DNA from: Acidimicrobiia bacterium
Lineage (GTDB): Bacteria; Actinomycetota; Acidimicrobiia; Spongiisociales; ZC4RG35
Length of the DNA stretch: 64,000 nucleotides
Direction of reading: 5' to 3'
Assembly: GCA_028284765.1 (NCBI GenBank)
Contig: JANQRA010000002.1
Location: forward strand, 243,832-307,831
A model generated the notes under the pieces. The model searched no databases, had not been told where the DNA came from, and saw only the letters and a list, made by a program, of their open reading frames with translations. Shown here piece after piece: positions 8,204-16,488 of this stretch. Made by a program: the position numbers and the translations under genes. Every line of letters begins with the position of its first letter. Position 1 is the first letter of the stretch.

Positions 8204-8250
8204 CTGATTGTTTTTCGCGAGCTGTTAATCAGTTTTCGCGAGCCGTTAAC
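8204..8250. repeat. Tandem TTTTCGCGAGC motif, 21-bp spacing
   Basis: TTTTCGCGAGCTGTTAAT (8212-8229) is followed by TTTTCGCGAGCCGTTAAC (8233-8250), starting 21 bases apart, two helical turns. Each holds the palindrome TCGCGA. The first unit also lies between the inverted arms CTGATT (8204-8209) and AATCAG (8227-8232). The second unit covers the TAA stop of the adjacent acetyltransferase gene. Binding sites for a dimeric protein or a remnant of an insertion are both possible. Confidence 0.5.
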
Positions 8251-8749
8251 CAACCAGGTTCTTAACCATCAGAAGACTCGACCCATCGTCTTCGATCGTG
8301 ACGTAGCCACATCTGTCGTAGAGCCTCGAAGCCGGGTTGTCGGTGTCGACGCTCAAGGCCAAACGGGTAGTCCCAAACTCGATAGCCACCCGCTCAAGCT
8401 CTCCCATGAGTCTTCGCCCCAGACCGCGCCCTCGATAACCGTCAAACACAGCAATCGCGAGTTCGGGAGTGTCGGAGTCCACGTAGCCGTGCCCGTGTTC
8501 GTCGTCGGTGAAGAGCCTGAAGTACGCACCGCCGACAATCTCAGTACTAACTCTTGCGACAACGAGCTCGTCACCGACCCTCCCCCATCCACTGTGATAG
8601 ATAACCAGTTCCGGATGGTCCACTGCAGCCTCCAGCGGCGGCAGAACCGAACGGTCCTCTACGTCCCACGTAGCGGCCTCAAACAGGATTCGCTGGACAA
8701 TCGAAAGAGCGTCGTCAGAGTTGGTCTCGCGAATGAAAACCTCGTTCAT
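8246..8749 (-). CDS. GNAT family N-acetyltransferase
   Basis: Acetyl-CoA dependent acetyltransferase of unknown substrate, 167 residues. The family signature is clear: LAIAVFDGYRGRGLGRRLM (about residues 97-115) is beta4 plus the pyrophosphate-binding R/QxxGxG/A loop, and DTDNPASRLYDRCGYVTIE (about 135-153) is the typical motif B with the Asn and Tyr. ATG start; the gene is flanked by repeats on both sides (the TCGCGA tandem over its stop, hairpin repeat copies 2 and 3 upstream), so its surroundings look more fluid than the rest of the window. Confidence 0.86.
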   Translation of the reverse strand: MNEVFIRETNSDDALSIVQRILFEAATWDVEDRSVLPPLEAAVDHPELVIYHSGWGRVGDELVVARVSTEIVGGAYFRLFTDDEHGHGYVDSDTPELAIAVFDGYRGRGLGRRLMGELERVAIEFGTTRLALSVDTDNPASRLYDRCGYVTIEDDGSSLLMVKNLVG

Positions 8750-8770
8750 GGGTGAGAGCTTCGCAGATGC

Positions 8771-8796
8771 TCCAAACGCGAGAAACCCCGAGAAAG
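8771..8796 (+). repeat. Hairpin repeat family, copy 2 (left half only)
   Basis: A 26-base stretch ending CCCCGAGAAAG is identical to the start of copy 3 at 8867-8892. The right arm TCTCGGGG is absent downstream, where sequence continues as ACCGAAGAGGGCC, so this copy appears truncated or decayed. Confidence 0.7.
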
Positions 8797-8866
8797 ATGC
8801 GACACCGAAGAGGGCCGACCCCCTTCAACCCCCGGCACTCTCAAACGAGCGAAACGTCAAGCGGCT

Positions 8867-8926
8867 TCCAAACGCGAGAAACCCCGAGAAAGCCTTGGCC
8901 GAAGCCTCAGCCCTCTCGGGGATCTC
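8867..8926 (+). repeat. Hairpin repeat family, copy 3 (complete)
   Basis: The same 26-base start as copy 2, then GCC-ttGGCcgaaGCC inner hairpin and CCTCTCGGGGATCTC. CCCCGAGA (8882-8889) pairs with TCTCGGGG (8914-8921); GAGA before and TCTC after extend the stem. The inner GCCGAAGCCTCAGCCCTCTC differs from copy 1 at only a few positions. Confidence 0.75.
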
Positions 8927-9155
8927 ATCTGCCACTCACCGGGAAAGCGGGCCCCCGGATGGGTGGCTGTCGGGAGGGACCGAAGTCTCTCCGTCCCCGA
9001 GTTGAGTTGCCTCTACTCGGTAATTCGAAAATACGTAGACGCCAGATGTCCGTCAAGGGCTGATACCTCCATTGTTTTCGCGCCCTCGCCGAGGGCCCCA
9101 TAGAGCGGAAATCGCAAGGGATCTGCAAGTGACTGCAGGTAGCGTCCGCAACGAA

Positions 9156-10403
9156 ATGTGGTCTGATCGCAACGCCCGTGCCGTCGTTCTCGCACGGCTG
9201 ATCTCGAGGATCGGTGGCGAGGCTGCCTTCTTCGTGGGCATCTGGGGCAAGGCCGCATTCGACCTCGACGCGGACCCGGGAGAACTCGCCCTTGTGATGG
9301 GGGCTCTTGGCATCGCATCTTTGATCGGTGCGTCTGTAGCGGGCGTCTTGGTCGACCGGTTCAACCCGCGGAGGGTTGTGCTGTGGGGTGAGGTTCTATT
9401 CGTTCCGGCAGCCCTCTCGTTGATGTTCGCCGAGACGATCCCCACTCTCGCTCTGACAACCTTCTTCCTCGGCCTCGTCGGAACTCCGGTGTTCACCGCC
9501 ATCTCTTCGTTCGCTCCGTTCATCACTGAAGACGAAGACCGGCTGACCAAGGTCAACTCATGGATCGAGGGAGCTTCCTGGACGGCCTTTGTTATCGGCC
9601 CTGCCGCCGGAGCCATTCTCGCCGGTTCAGTCGGAATCGACTCGATCTTCGTGCTCGACGCGGCGACCTCCGTTGTCGCGGCGGCCTTGATCTGGCCAGT
9701 CCAGGTTCGAGACCTCTCTGAAGGTTCGGAGCGACACAGCGGGCTCCAGGAATTGCGAGAGGGATTTCAGATCGCCTACGGCAACCCGCGCCTGCGCTTC
9801 TACATCTTGCTCGGGTCACTCGTGTGGCTGCTGTTCGGGACCTTCAGCGCTCTCGAGCCGCTGTTCTACAGAGACATCCTCGGCGTTGAAGTCGAGGCCC
9901 TCGGTTGGGTCAACTCGATATTCGGAATCGGACTTGTCAGTGGGACTCTCATCATCGGCCGACTTCCCGAGCGCTACAGGACGGCTTTCTGGCTAACCGT
10001 CCTCATTGCGATGAACGGTCTGGGTGTGCTCCTGTACGTGGGCACTGATCTGTTGCCAGTTGTTGTGGTCGCCGCTCCAGTCTGGGGTCTCATCATCGGA
10101 ATGATGGCTCCGCTCCACCGCACGCTCATCCAGGTCAACTCCCCCGATGCTCTCGTGGGTCGGATCATGGGTGTCAATCACATCCACAGCGAGGTCGGGC
10201 ATCTCATCCCGCTCGTCTTTGCGCCGGCACTTGCAGCATGGCTTGGAGTCCAGCCGACTCTTCTCGCCTGGGGCGGGGTGGTGGCAGTCGGAGCTTCGCT
10301 GTTCCTTGGTCGGGCTCGACGACTCGATGAAACGCGAGAGGTCTCCGTGCCTCGTCCTGGACTGCCCGAGCCGGAAGAGGAACCGAAGTCGATCAGCCAC
10401 TAG
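9156..10403 (+). CDS. MFS transporter (EntS-like MFS_3 type)
   Basis: Twelve-helix major facilitator, 415 residues from the ATG at 9156, probably an exporter of a small molecule. The loop between helices 2 and 3 has the MFS motif A remnant GVLVDRFNPRRVVL (about residues 62-75), and the N-terminus WSDRNARAVVLARLISRIGG is typical of the EntS/MFS_3 group. A polar C-terminal tail rich in Glu and Pro follows the last helix. The ORF extends upstream to a TTG at 9072 but that segment is basic and atypical. Monocistronic; the RecB-type nuclease gene starts 37 bases downstream. Substrate unknown. Confidence 0.85.
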   Translation: MWSDRNARAVVLARLISRIGGEAAFFVGIWGKAAFDLDADPGELALVMGALGIASLIGASVAGVLVDRFNPRRVVLWGEVLFVPAALSLMFAETIPTLALTTFFLGLVGTPVFTAISSFAPFITEDEDRLTKVNSWIEGASWTAFVIGPAAGAILAGSVGIDSIFVLDAATSVVAAALIWPVQVRDLSEGSERHSGLQELREGFQIAYGNPRLRFYILLGSLVWLLFGTFSALEPLFYRDILGVEVEALGWVNSIFGIGLVSGTLIIGRLPERYRTAFWLTVLIAMNGLGVLLYVGTDLLPVVVVAAPVWGLIIGMMAPLHRTLIQVNSPDALVGRIMGVNHIHSEVGHLIPLVFAPALAAWLGVQPTLLAWGGVVAVGASLFLGRARRLDETREVSVPRPGLPEPEEEPKSISH

Positions 10404-10440
10404 CGCGAATCTGTCTGGGCCCTTTCCTATGATCGATCCC

Positions 10441-11232
10441 ATGACGGTCGAGTTGGAACAACCTCGCTTGGAGACCCTCTCGCCGAGCCGTGCCGGAGAC
10501 TTCAAAACATGCCCGCAGCTTTTCAAGTTCCGGGCCGTCGACCGGATACCCGAGCCGACGTCGATCTATCAGGCGAGGGGAACCACTGCGCACCTCGCAC
10601 TCCAACGGCTCTTCGATGACCCGGAAGACCAGCGGACACCTGACCGGCTCTACGACCTCTTTCGGGAGGCGTGGACAGAGATCAGAGGTGAAGACGAGTT
10701 CGAGGGCCTGTTCGAAGATCTGGAAGCAGAGCGCGAATGGGGGATGGAAAGCATGGCGCTTCTCACGAACTACTTCTCGATCGAGGATCCGACGTCCTTC
10801 GACCCTGAAGATCGCGAGTTGGACATGCTCGAGGACCTCGACGGGATAGTCATTCGCGGGATTCTCGACCGGATGGATCGCGACAGCGATGGTCGGCTCA
10901 TCATCACCGACTACAAGACGGGCAAGGCACCGCCCGAGAAGTTTGCCCTGTCTGCGTTTTTCGCTCTGAAGATCTACGCGCTCCTTATCCGGAATCGCAC
11001 CGGTGAGACGCCCAAAGAGGTCCGTCTCCTCTATCTCAACGGACCCACTCTGTATCGGCTGCCAATCGAAGATCGGCAACTGGACGCGATGGATGGCCAA
11101 CTGAGGGCATTGTGGAATGCGATTCAGAGGGCGATGGACAATGATCGCTTTCCGACTCGAAGAGGCCGACTGTGTGACTGGTGCTCCTATCAGGAGATCT
11201 GCCCGGCCTTCGCCGAAGCGGAGACCGACTAG
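10441..11232 (+). CDS. RecB-like PD-(D/E)XK nuclease with Fe-S cysteines
   Basis: Stand-alone exonuclease-like protein of the Cas4/RecB/AddB nuclease superfamily, 263 residues. The core reads RGTTAHLALQ (alpha helix with the metal-binding His), GILDRMDRD (motif with Asp), IITDYKTG (catalytic D..K, about residue 157) and then a QxxxY-like LKIYALLIRN segment. Four cysteines suited to a 4Fe-4S cluster are present: one near the N-terminus (FKTCPQLF) and LCDWCSYQEICPAF at the end, the same layout as AddB and Cas4. ATG at 10441 is used; ATG at 10429 is equally possible. No cas genes are near; the AdnAB-like pair lies 2.3 kb downstream, suggesting DNA repair. Confidence 0.85.
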   Translation: MTVELEQPRLETLSPSRAGDFKTCPQLFKFRAVDRIPEPTSIYQARGTTAHLALQRLFDDPEDQRTPDRLYDLFREAWTEIRGEDEFEGLFEDLEAEREWGMESMALLTNYFSIEDPTSFDPEDRELDMLEDLDGIVIRGILDRMDRDSDGRLIITDYKTGKAPPEKFALSAFFALKIYALLIRNRTGETPKEVRLLYLNGPTLYRLPIEDRQLDAMDGQLRALWNAIQRAMDNDRFPTRRGRLCDWCSYQEICPAFAEAETD

Positions 11233-12038
11233 AGCATCTCGTGCAGCCAGCGGGCCGTGTCGACGTGACGACGGCTGGCAACAGCTCCCTCTTGTGCCCA
11301 GGCAACAGTACGCACGAAAGCCCAAGCAATCGCCCGGTCAAGATCGATCCGCAGCCGTTGGGTCAGAATCTCAACTCGCTGGCGCACCTGCTCTCGCCCA
11401 TGACCGAACTCCCAGGCACTAATCACCGGCGCAAGCCCAAATGCAGGTTCGGCGCTCAACGGTTTGGGATCGATGACCAGCCATGGTTCGCGACTCGAGG
11501 AGAGGATGTTCTCCCCATGCAAGTCCTGGTGAACGAGAACTGGATCGTCGGAGGAATCTATGAGCAGCGGGATGAGGTGCAGTGCGCGTTCCACGAGCTC
11601 CAAAGGCATGTCCAGCGTTTGAGTTGCCACAAGCTCCCGCAGTGACTGAGTCCAGTAGCCAGCTTCGTCGGCCACGGTGTTCACACCTTGGGGATCCGGA
11701 AGCCAGAGACGAGGCAGCAGGTCACAGATCACGTCGATCGCCGGGCTGAACGCCTCCTCGGACAATGGCTTGCCGGGAACGCAGCGCTCGACCAGGAGAA
11801 CCTTATGTTCAGCATCGTGTGCGAGCAGACGTACCGCTCCCCTCCCGTCCCACAACTCGAGTGCGCGAGCCTCGGCGTCACTCTCCCGGTGAGGGAACTG
11901 AACCTTCAGGACCGCTTCACTACCAGCGCCGTAGGAGACTGGGAGTACGACCGAGACCATCGAGTTCGGAAAAGGAACACCTGGGTCGAGAGACCATCTC
12001 TCGAGAAACATCGCAACGATCGACGGTGCTCGCTCCAA
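11229..12038 (-). CDS. Streptomycin-6-kinase-like phosphotransferase (APH(6)/hur family)
   Basis: Kinase-fold protein of the aminoglycoside/hydroxyurea phosphotransferase family (PF04655 type). The catalytic loop is LVHQDLHGENIL (about residues 168-179) and the metal Asp lies in WLVIDPKPLSAEPAFGLAP (about 187-205), both matching StrB-type enzymes; GRGAVRLLAHD (about 64-74) is also characteristic. Whether it confers resistance cannot be read; many environmental members have unknown substrates. The start is uncertain: TTG at 12038 is the best in-frame codon downstream of the preceding stop, the next ATG is nine codons inside. It is read in the same direction as, and directly after, glutamate dehydrogenase, and overlaps the nuclease gene end by 4 bases convergently. 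Confidence 0.82.
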   Translation of the reverse strand: MERAPSIVAMFLERWSLDPGVPFPNSMVSVVLPVSYGAGSEAVLKVQFPHRESDAEARALELWDGRGAVRLLAHDAEHKVLLVERCVPGKPLSEEAFSPAIDVICDLLPRLWLPDPQGVNTVADEAGYWTQSLRELVATQTLDMPLELVERALHLIPLLIDSSDDPVLVHQDLHGENILSSSREPWLVIDPKPLSAEPAFGLAPVISAWEFGHGREQVRQRVEILTQRLRIDLDRAIAWAFVRTVAWAQEGAVASRRHVDTARWLHEML

Positions 12039-12103
12039 CCAATCTGACCCACCTTCGAGGTTGCGGACGTAGTCCCCAACCCGATCCGGAGGCGAAATGC
12101 GAT

Positions 12104-13369
12104 CTACGGGAACACACCTCTGACCAGTTTGGCGTCGGCCACCCTGCGAATGCCCTTGATTAGCGCTGCCGTCCGCATGTCGACGTTTTCGAGCCGAGCA
12201 ATCGCATGAACGTCGTCAAAGGCCCGCGTCATGATCTCTCGCAGGCGACCCACTGTCTCGTTCTCCGACCAGAAGTACTTCTGCACATCCTGGACCCATT
12301 CGAAATACGAGACGGTGACACCGCCGGCGTTGGCGAGGATGTCGGGGACGATGAAGACCCCCTTCTCCCTGAGCATGTCATCGGCCTCCAGAGTCGTTGG
12401 GTTGTTGGCACCCTCGATAACGAGCTTCGCCTTGACGTCCCCGGCGTTGTCTCCTCGGAGAACGTTTTGAATGGCGGCCGGAACCAACACATCGACATCC
12501 AACCCGAAAATGTCGGCTTCATCGATGAAGTCGGCATCGGGGTAACCCTCGAGGAAGCGATTCTCATCCACCCACTTGGCGGCCGCTTCAACGTCGAGAC
12601 CGTCGGGGTTGTATACCGCTCCGGAGATATCAGACACTGCGACCACCTTGGCCTTCATGTCCTTGCCGGCAATTGCCGCATATCGGCCCACATTCCCGAA
12701 GCCGTGGACGGCCACGGTCGCGCCATCAGGGTTTAGGTCGACGGCTTGGGCTGCCTGTGGGAGCAAGAACATCAAGCCACGCCCGGTGGCCTCGCGACGA
12801 GCAACCGACCCTCCCAGAGCGGGCGGCTTTCCAGTGACGATCGCTGGGACCGCATGGCCGATGTGCTGTGAATAGGTATCCATTAGCCAGGCCATCACCT
12901 GCTCGTTGGTTCCGAGATCTGGAGCCGGGATGTCCTTGTCGGGCCCGATGACATTGATGATCTCCATCGTGAAGCGACGAGTGACGCGCTGCAGCTCAGC
13001 TCGGGAAAGGTTCATCGGGTTGATTCGCACTCCACCCTTCGCACCGCCGAAGGGCACACCAACGATTGCGGTCTTCCAGGTCATCCACATTGCAAGGGCC
13101 GCAACCTCGCCGAGATCGACGTCCGTGTCGAAGCGGATCCCCCCTTTGGTGGGGCCCATGGTGGTCAGGTGCTGCACCCGATACCCGAAGATCGTCTCGA
13201 CCTCGGTGTAGTTGTCGTGCCGGAAAGGGAAACTCACGACTGTCGACTTCTGCGGCACCCTCAGCCGGTCAGCGACGTTGTCGTCCAAACCCATCAAGGC
13301 GGCGACTCTGTTGAACTGGCCAACCGCCTCGTTGTACATCTGCGAGTCGAATTCCGGTCGCGACTCCAC
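12104..13369 (-). CDS. gdhA: Glutamate dehydrogenase
   Basis: Interconverts glutamate and 2-oxoglutarate plus ammonia with NAD(P), linking nitrogen and the TCA cycle. About 421 residues: substrate domain with the catalytic-lysine segment VPFGGAKGGVRI and the Asp-containing DIPAPDLGTNEQVMAW, then TGKPPALGGSVARREATGRG and a Rossmann domain with VHGFGNVGRYAA. This is the hexameric, short-chain type common in bacteria. I use GTG at 13369 because GGAGG precedes it by four bases; an ATG at 13411 is in frame but has no such site and would add 14 basic residues. Cofactor preference is not decided. Confidence 0.93.
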   Translation of the reverse strand: MESRPEFDSQMYNEAVGQFNRVAALMGLDDNVADRLRVPQKSTVVSFPFRHDNYTEVETIFGYRVQHLTTMGPTKGGIRFDTDVDLGEVAALAMWMTWKTAIVGVPFGGAKGGVRINPMNLSRAELQRVTRRFTMEIINVIGPDKDIPAPDLGTNEQVMAWLMDTYSQHIGHAVPAIVTGKPPALGGSVARREATGRGLMFLLPQAAQAVDLNPDGATVAVHGFGNVGRYAAIAGKDMKAKVVAVSDISGAVYNPDGLDVEAAAKWVDENRFLEGYPDADFIDEADIFGLDVDVLVPAAIQNVLRGDNAGDVKAKLVIEGANNPTTLEADDMLREKGVFIVPDILANAGGVTVSYFEWVQDVQKYFWSENETVGRLREIMTRAFDDVHAIARLENVDMRTAALIKGIRRVADAKLVRGVFP

Positions 13370-13442
13370 ACTGCCTCCGTTTCGAGAATGCTTGTACAAG
13401 ATCCTAAGCAAATCTGTCGGTGCCAGGCCGTACGTTGTCGAT

Positions 13443-13562
13443 ATGAATACAAATGACTCACAAACGACCGATCGAGTCTTCGCCGACCCAGTGAGCTATC
13501 TCGCTGAGTTCGGGATCGACGCCGAGGTCATCTCGGTCGAAGAACTTCCGCTGGCCGCCTGA
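13443..13562 (+). CDS. Possible 39-residue acidic peptide upstream of adnA
   Basis: A short frame starting ATG 13443 that ends 16 bases before the GTG of the helicase gene. It is acidic with a hydrophobic C-terminal part (DPVSYLAEFGIDAEVISVEE), no cysteine and no membrane segment. There is no Shine-Dalgarno sequence, but TACGTT at 13431-13436 could be a -10 box for a leaderless transcript. The composition is coding-like, unlike the shadow frames. It could be a real small protein, or a translated leader for the helicase genes. I do not recognise it. Confidence 0.45.
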   Translation: MNTNDSQTTDRVFADPVSYLAEFGIDAEVISVEELPLAA

Positions 13563-13578
13563 GACCTACGATCGTCGG

Positions 13579-16488
13579 GTGGACACGGCGCAAAGGCTGA
13601 CCCCTTCCGACTGGGATCGCGCAATCGAGGACACCGACGGCCGGCAACTGGTCGTCGCTGGTCCCGGTACCGGGAAAACAGAGTTTCTGATTCGGCGGAT
13701 CGCTCATCTGATCCAATCCGAGCAGGTCCGGCCCGAGACGATCGCGATGCTGTCCTTCAGTCGTCGTGCCACAGGGCGACTCAAGGCGCGCATCGAGGAG
13801 AGGCTTGACTCCAGTTCCGTTCCCGTAGACGTCTCAACATTCCACTCACTTGCGCTTCGCCTCAGCGAGGCAGCTTCGCCTGAAGGACGGCCGGTCCCTT
13901 TGACTACTCCCGAGCAGGTGGCAACGGTCCGCTCACTGCTCCGCAAAGAAGACCCAGGTGCGTGGCCGCTGCCCTACCGGGGGATACTCGATACACACCC
14001 CTTCGCTGCCGAGGTGTCTGACTTCTTCCTTCGATGCTCGGAACGACTGCCCACCCCAAGCCAACTCGCGCAGCTAGCCGCCGAACGCGCCGACTGGAAA
14101 GGGCTCCCGGAGCTGTATGCAAGGTATCTCGACCATCTCGCTGACATCGGGAGGACCGACTACGGGGTCCTGCTGACACAGGCTGTTGAGCTGCTCCAAA
14201 CCTCGGGACATCTCCACGAATTTCGCTACGTCCTCGTCGACGAGTACCAGGACACCAGTCCAGCACAGGCGAAGATGGCTCAACTCCTCGCACGCGAAGG
14301 CAACATCACCGTTGCTGGCGACCCATACCAATCGATCTACTCCTTCCGAGGGGCGGAGCTTCGCAACATCGCTGATTACATAGACGGTGCGACGAAGACA
14401 TGGATTCTGGGCAAGAGCTTCCGAGTGCCGGAAGAGATCATGGAGCCCGCGCTTCGGATCGTCGCTGGCGGCGACCTCCCCGGCTCCGCCGGCCCCGTTG
14501 AACCAGCTGACCATCCCGGCTCGACGGAGACCTACGTCTTTGACCAAGAAACGGCCGAGGCGGAGTGGATCGCCTCAGACATAGAGCGCATAGTCCGCAC
14601 GGGCGAAGTCAACCCGGCAGACATTGCCGTGGTTGTCCGATCCAAGAAGAGCCTGGTCCCAGAGCTGTCACGAGCATTGTCCCGCCGCGGAATTCGTCAT
14701 GACCCGCCGGATAGCCGCCTCGTAGACCACCCGGCGGTGCAAGTCATCCACGACGTGGTCACGATCGCCACCGCGGACCCGACCTCCATCGTCGACGGAA
14801 TCGAAGCAGACGCTGCGATGCGAAGGCTGATGCTCGGGCCCCTGTTCGGGCTCAGCATCGGGAGCGAGCGGCAGTTGGCCAGAAGCCACAGGCTGAAACG
14901 CTCGACCTGGGCTGAAACCCTGTCCGCCGAGCTCCTCGAGGACTCATCCGGTCTCATCGAGTTACTGGCCGACACTTCGTGGGCGACCGAACGGAGCGCC
15001 TCGCTCGGGTTCTGGCATGTTTGGAGCCTGCTCGACGGGATTCACGAAATCGTCGAGTCAGAAGCGAGATCTGAATGGAGACGGGCATGGGCCGCCTTCG
15101 GCCAGATGCTGTCGAGACAAAACGAGCGCGATGAGAGTGTCAGCCTTTCCCGATTCTTCGAGCTCGTGGACGAGGACGACTTCGAAGCCACTCCCCTGAT
15201 CAGGTTCCGGGCTGAAGATGATCGAGTGTCCCTGACAACACTCCACCAGGTCAAGGGACTCGAGTTCGACACGGTCTACATAGCCAACGCAGTTGAAGGC
15301 GTTTTTCCGGACCTGCGTCGCAGCCGACGGATGCTGCGACCCGAGTTGCTCTCACCGGAACGGACGGCCGATCCCCACGCCCAGCACCTGTTCCAGGTTC
15401 AAGAGGAGATGCGACTCGCGTACACAGCGATGACTCGATCGAGACGGAGGGTCGTGTGGACAGCCACTGACGCCGGTATCGACCAGGGAGAGAACCGGCC
15501 ATCGAGGTTTCTACTTGCCGCCTCGAGCGGCCCACCATCCGCACCGGACCGCGTCGAGACTGCTCCTACAACTGTTCGTGAAGTGGAGACACGTCTGCGC
15601 CGGATCCTGGCGGACCCGAGTGCCACAGCAGCGGACCGGCTGGCGGCCACCCTCGTCCTAGCGACGGACGACCATTGGGAGGCTGAATCATTTGCAGGCG
15701 TCCCCGAGCGAGGGCCGGAAAGCCCTGTGCTGGGGTCCAGAGTCGTGCTTTCGCCCAGTCAGGCCGAGTCTTACGCCGCGTGTCCTCGCAAATACGTACT
15801 CGAACGAAAGCTCCGGCTGGGCGAGGCAACCTCTGTGTGGTCGCACTTCGGCGATCTGTGCCACGAGATCCTGGAGGTGGCTGAATCCGAGATCATCGAC
15901 AGCGGGCAACGGCACGCTGACCTCGAGAGAGTTCTCGAGATTCTGGAAGAGGTTTGGGCAGATCGAGCGGACTTCGGGTTCGTCGAGTTGACGCTCGCTT
16001 GGAAAGTGAAGGCCGTCGAGATGATCACTCGTCTCTACGACATGTGGCCCGGCAAAGGTCCACCGCTCGAGGTCGAACTCGCTGTCGAGTCCGAGATAGC
16101 CGGTGTTACGTGGGTTGGACGGGTCGACCGTGTCGAGGCAGGGCCTGAAGGCCTGCGAGTTGTCGACTACAAGACAGGCACAACCGTCCCGACCCAGGAC
16201 AAGGCCGCGGAGTCGATCCAGCTTGGCTTCTACGCATGGGCAGTTCAAGAGTCACTCGGCGACGTGGCCGCTTCTGAGATGTGGTTCCCACGCAAGGGCG
16301 AAAGGAGCATCACCACCCGGGGATTCGCCATGTTTGCGCTCGACCAGATCCGCGCTCAGATGGAAGAGATCACGGCGAACATCGTCGCGGAGAGGTGGGC
16401 GCCGCGCGTTGGCTCTCAGTGCAAGAGGTGCGCTTTCAAGTCTTCTTGTCCGGCCTGGCCCGAGGGCCGGGAGGCGTACACCACGTGA
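13579..16488 (+). CDS. adnA: UvrD-type helicase fused to RecB-type nuclease (AdnA-like)
   Basis: First subunit of an AdnAB-type DNA end-resection motor-nuclease for double-strand-break repair. The 969 residues contain a complete SF1A helicase: Walker A GPGTGKTE (about 28), motif II VDEYQDTSP (about 222), motif III GDPYQSIYSFRG (about 248), motif V HQVKGLEFD (about 555), motif VI AYTAMTRSR (about 615). A C-terminal nuclease follows: ACPRKYVLERK (about 733), VVDYKTG (about 862) with catalytic Asp and Lys, and CKRCAFKSSCPAW; the Cys before PRKY and these three could hold a 4Fe-4S cluster. Mycobacterial AdnA and AdnB share this layout. The GTG start has no strong ribosome site. Named A only by gene order. 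Confidence 0.87.
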   Translation: MDTAQRLTPSDWDRAIEDTDGRQLVVAGPGTGKTEFLIRRIAHLIQSEQVRPETIAMLSFSRRATGRLKARIEERLDSSSVPVDVSTFHSLALRLSEAASPEGRPVPLTTPEQVATVRSLLRKEDPGAWPLPYRGILDTHPFAAEVSDFFLRCSERLPTPSQLAQLAAERADWKGLPELYARYLDHLADIGRTDYGVLLTQAVELLQTSGHLHEFRYVLVDEYQDTSPAQAKMAQLLAREGNITVAGDPYQSIYSFRGAELRNIADYIDGATKTWILGKSFRVPEEIMEPALRIVAGGDLPGSAGPVEPADHPGSTETYVFDQETAEAEWIASDIERIVRTGEVNPADIAVVVRSKKSLVPELSRALSRRGIRHDPPDSRLVDHPAVQVIHDVVTIATADPTSIVDGIEADAAMRRLMLGPLFGLSIGSERQLARSHRLKRSTWAETLSAELLEDSSGLIELLADTSWATERSASLGFWHVWSLLDGIHEIVESEARSEWRRAWAAFGQMLSRQNERDESVSLSRFFELVDEDDFEATPLIRFRAEDDRVSLTTLHQVKGLEFDTVYIANAVEGVFPDLRRSRRMLRPELLSPERTADPHAQHLFQVQEEMRLAYTAMTRSRRRVVWTATDAGIDQGENRPSRFLLAASSGPPSAPDRVETAPTTVREVETRLRRILADPSATAADRLAATLVLATDDHWEAESFAGVPERGPESPVLGSRVVLSPSQAESYAACPRKYVLERKLRLGEATSVWSHFGDLCHEILEVAESEIIDSGQRHADLERVLEILEEVWADRADFGFVELTLAWKVKAVEMITRLYDMWPGKGPPLEVELAVESEIAGVTWVGRVDRVEAGPEGLRVVDYKTGTTVPTQDKAAESIQLGFYAWAVQESLGDVAASEMWFPRKGERSITTRGFAMFALDQIRAQMEEITANIVAERWAPRVGSQCKRCAFKSSCPAWPEGREAYTT

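Larger units (their letters stand above)
7587..8245. other. 659-bp gene-free, repeat-rich stretch
   Basis: No convincing gene is present. Long open frames occur on several frames at once (for example minus 7496-8194 and plus 7693-8172), as expected for GC-rich noncoding DNA, and none gives a recognisable protein. The sequence is saturated with CCGGTTTCC-like words and short palindromes: CCGGAAGCTTCCGG at 7908-7921 and GCCGC-AA-GCGGC at 8080-8091 are perfect, GATCC-cgaa-GGATC lies near 7855. It contains one copy of a hairpin repeat at its left end, a block with 36-base periodicity in the middle, and a 21-base spaced tandem motif at its right end. It may encode a structured RNA or be decayed repetitive DNA. 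Confidence 0.6.
8750..9155. other. 406-bp intergenic region with two repeat copies
   Basis: Between the divergent acetyltransferase and MFS genes. It holds hairpin repeat copies 2 and 3, about 96 bases apart, and presumably the promoter of the MFS gene. A frame of the MFS gene is open back to a TTG at 9072, but that extension (28 residues, Arg-rich) does not look like the start of a transporter. Nothing else recognisable is seen. Confidence 0.55.

Noticed and set aside
10147-10440. Upstream extension of the RecB-type nuclease frame
   Set aside because: It lies inside the MFS gene in another frame; family similarity starts just after the ATG at 10429/10441.
13443-13562. RiPP precursor peptide
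   Set aside because: No Cys/Ser/Thr-rich core, no nearby maturation enzyme; the adjacent genes are repair enzymes.
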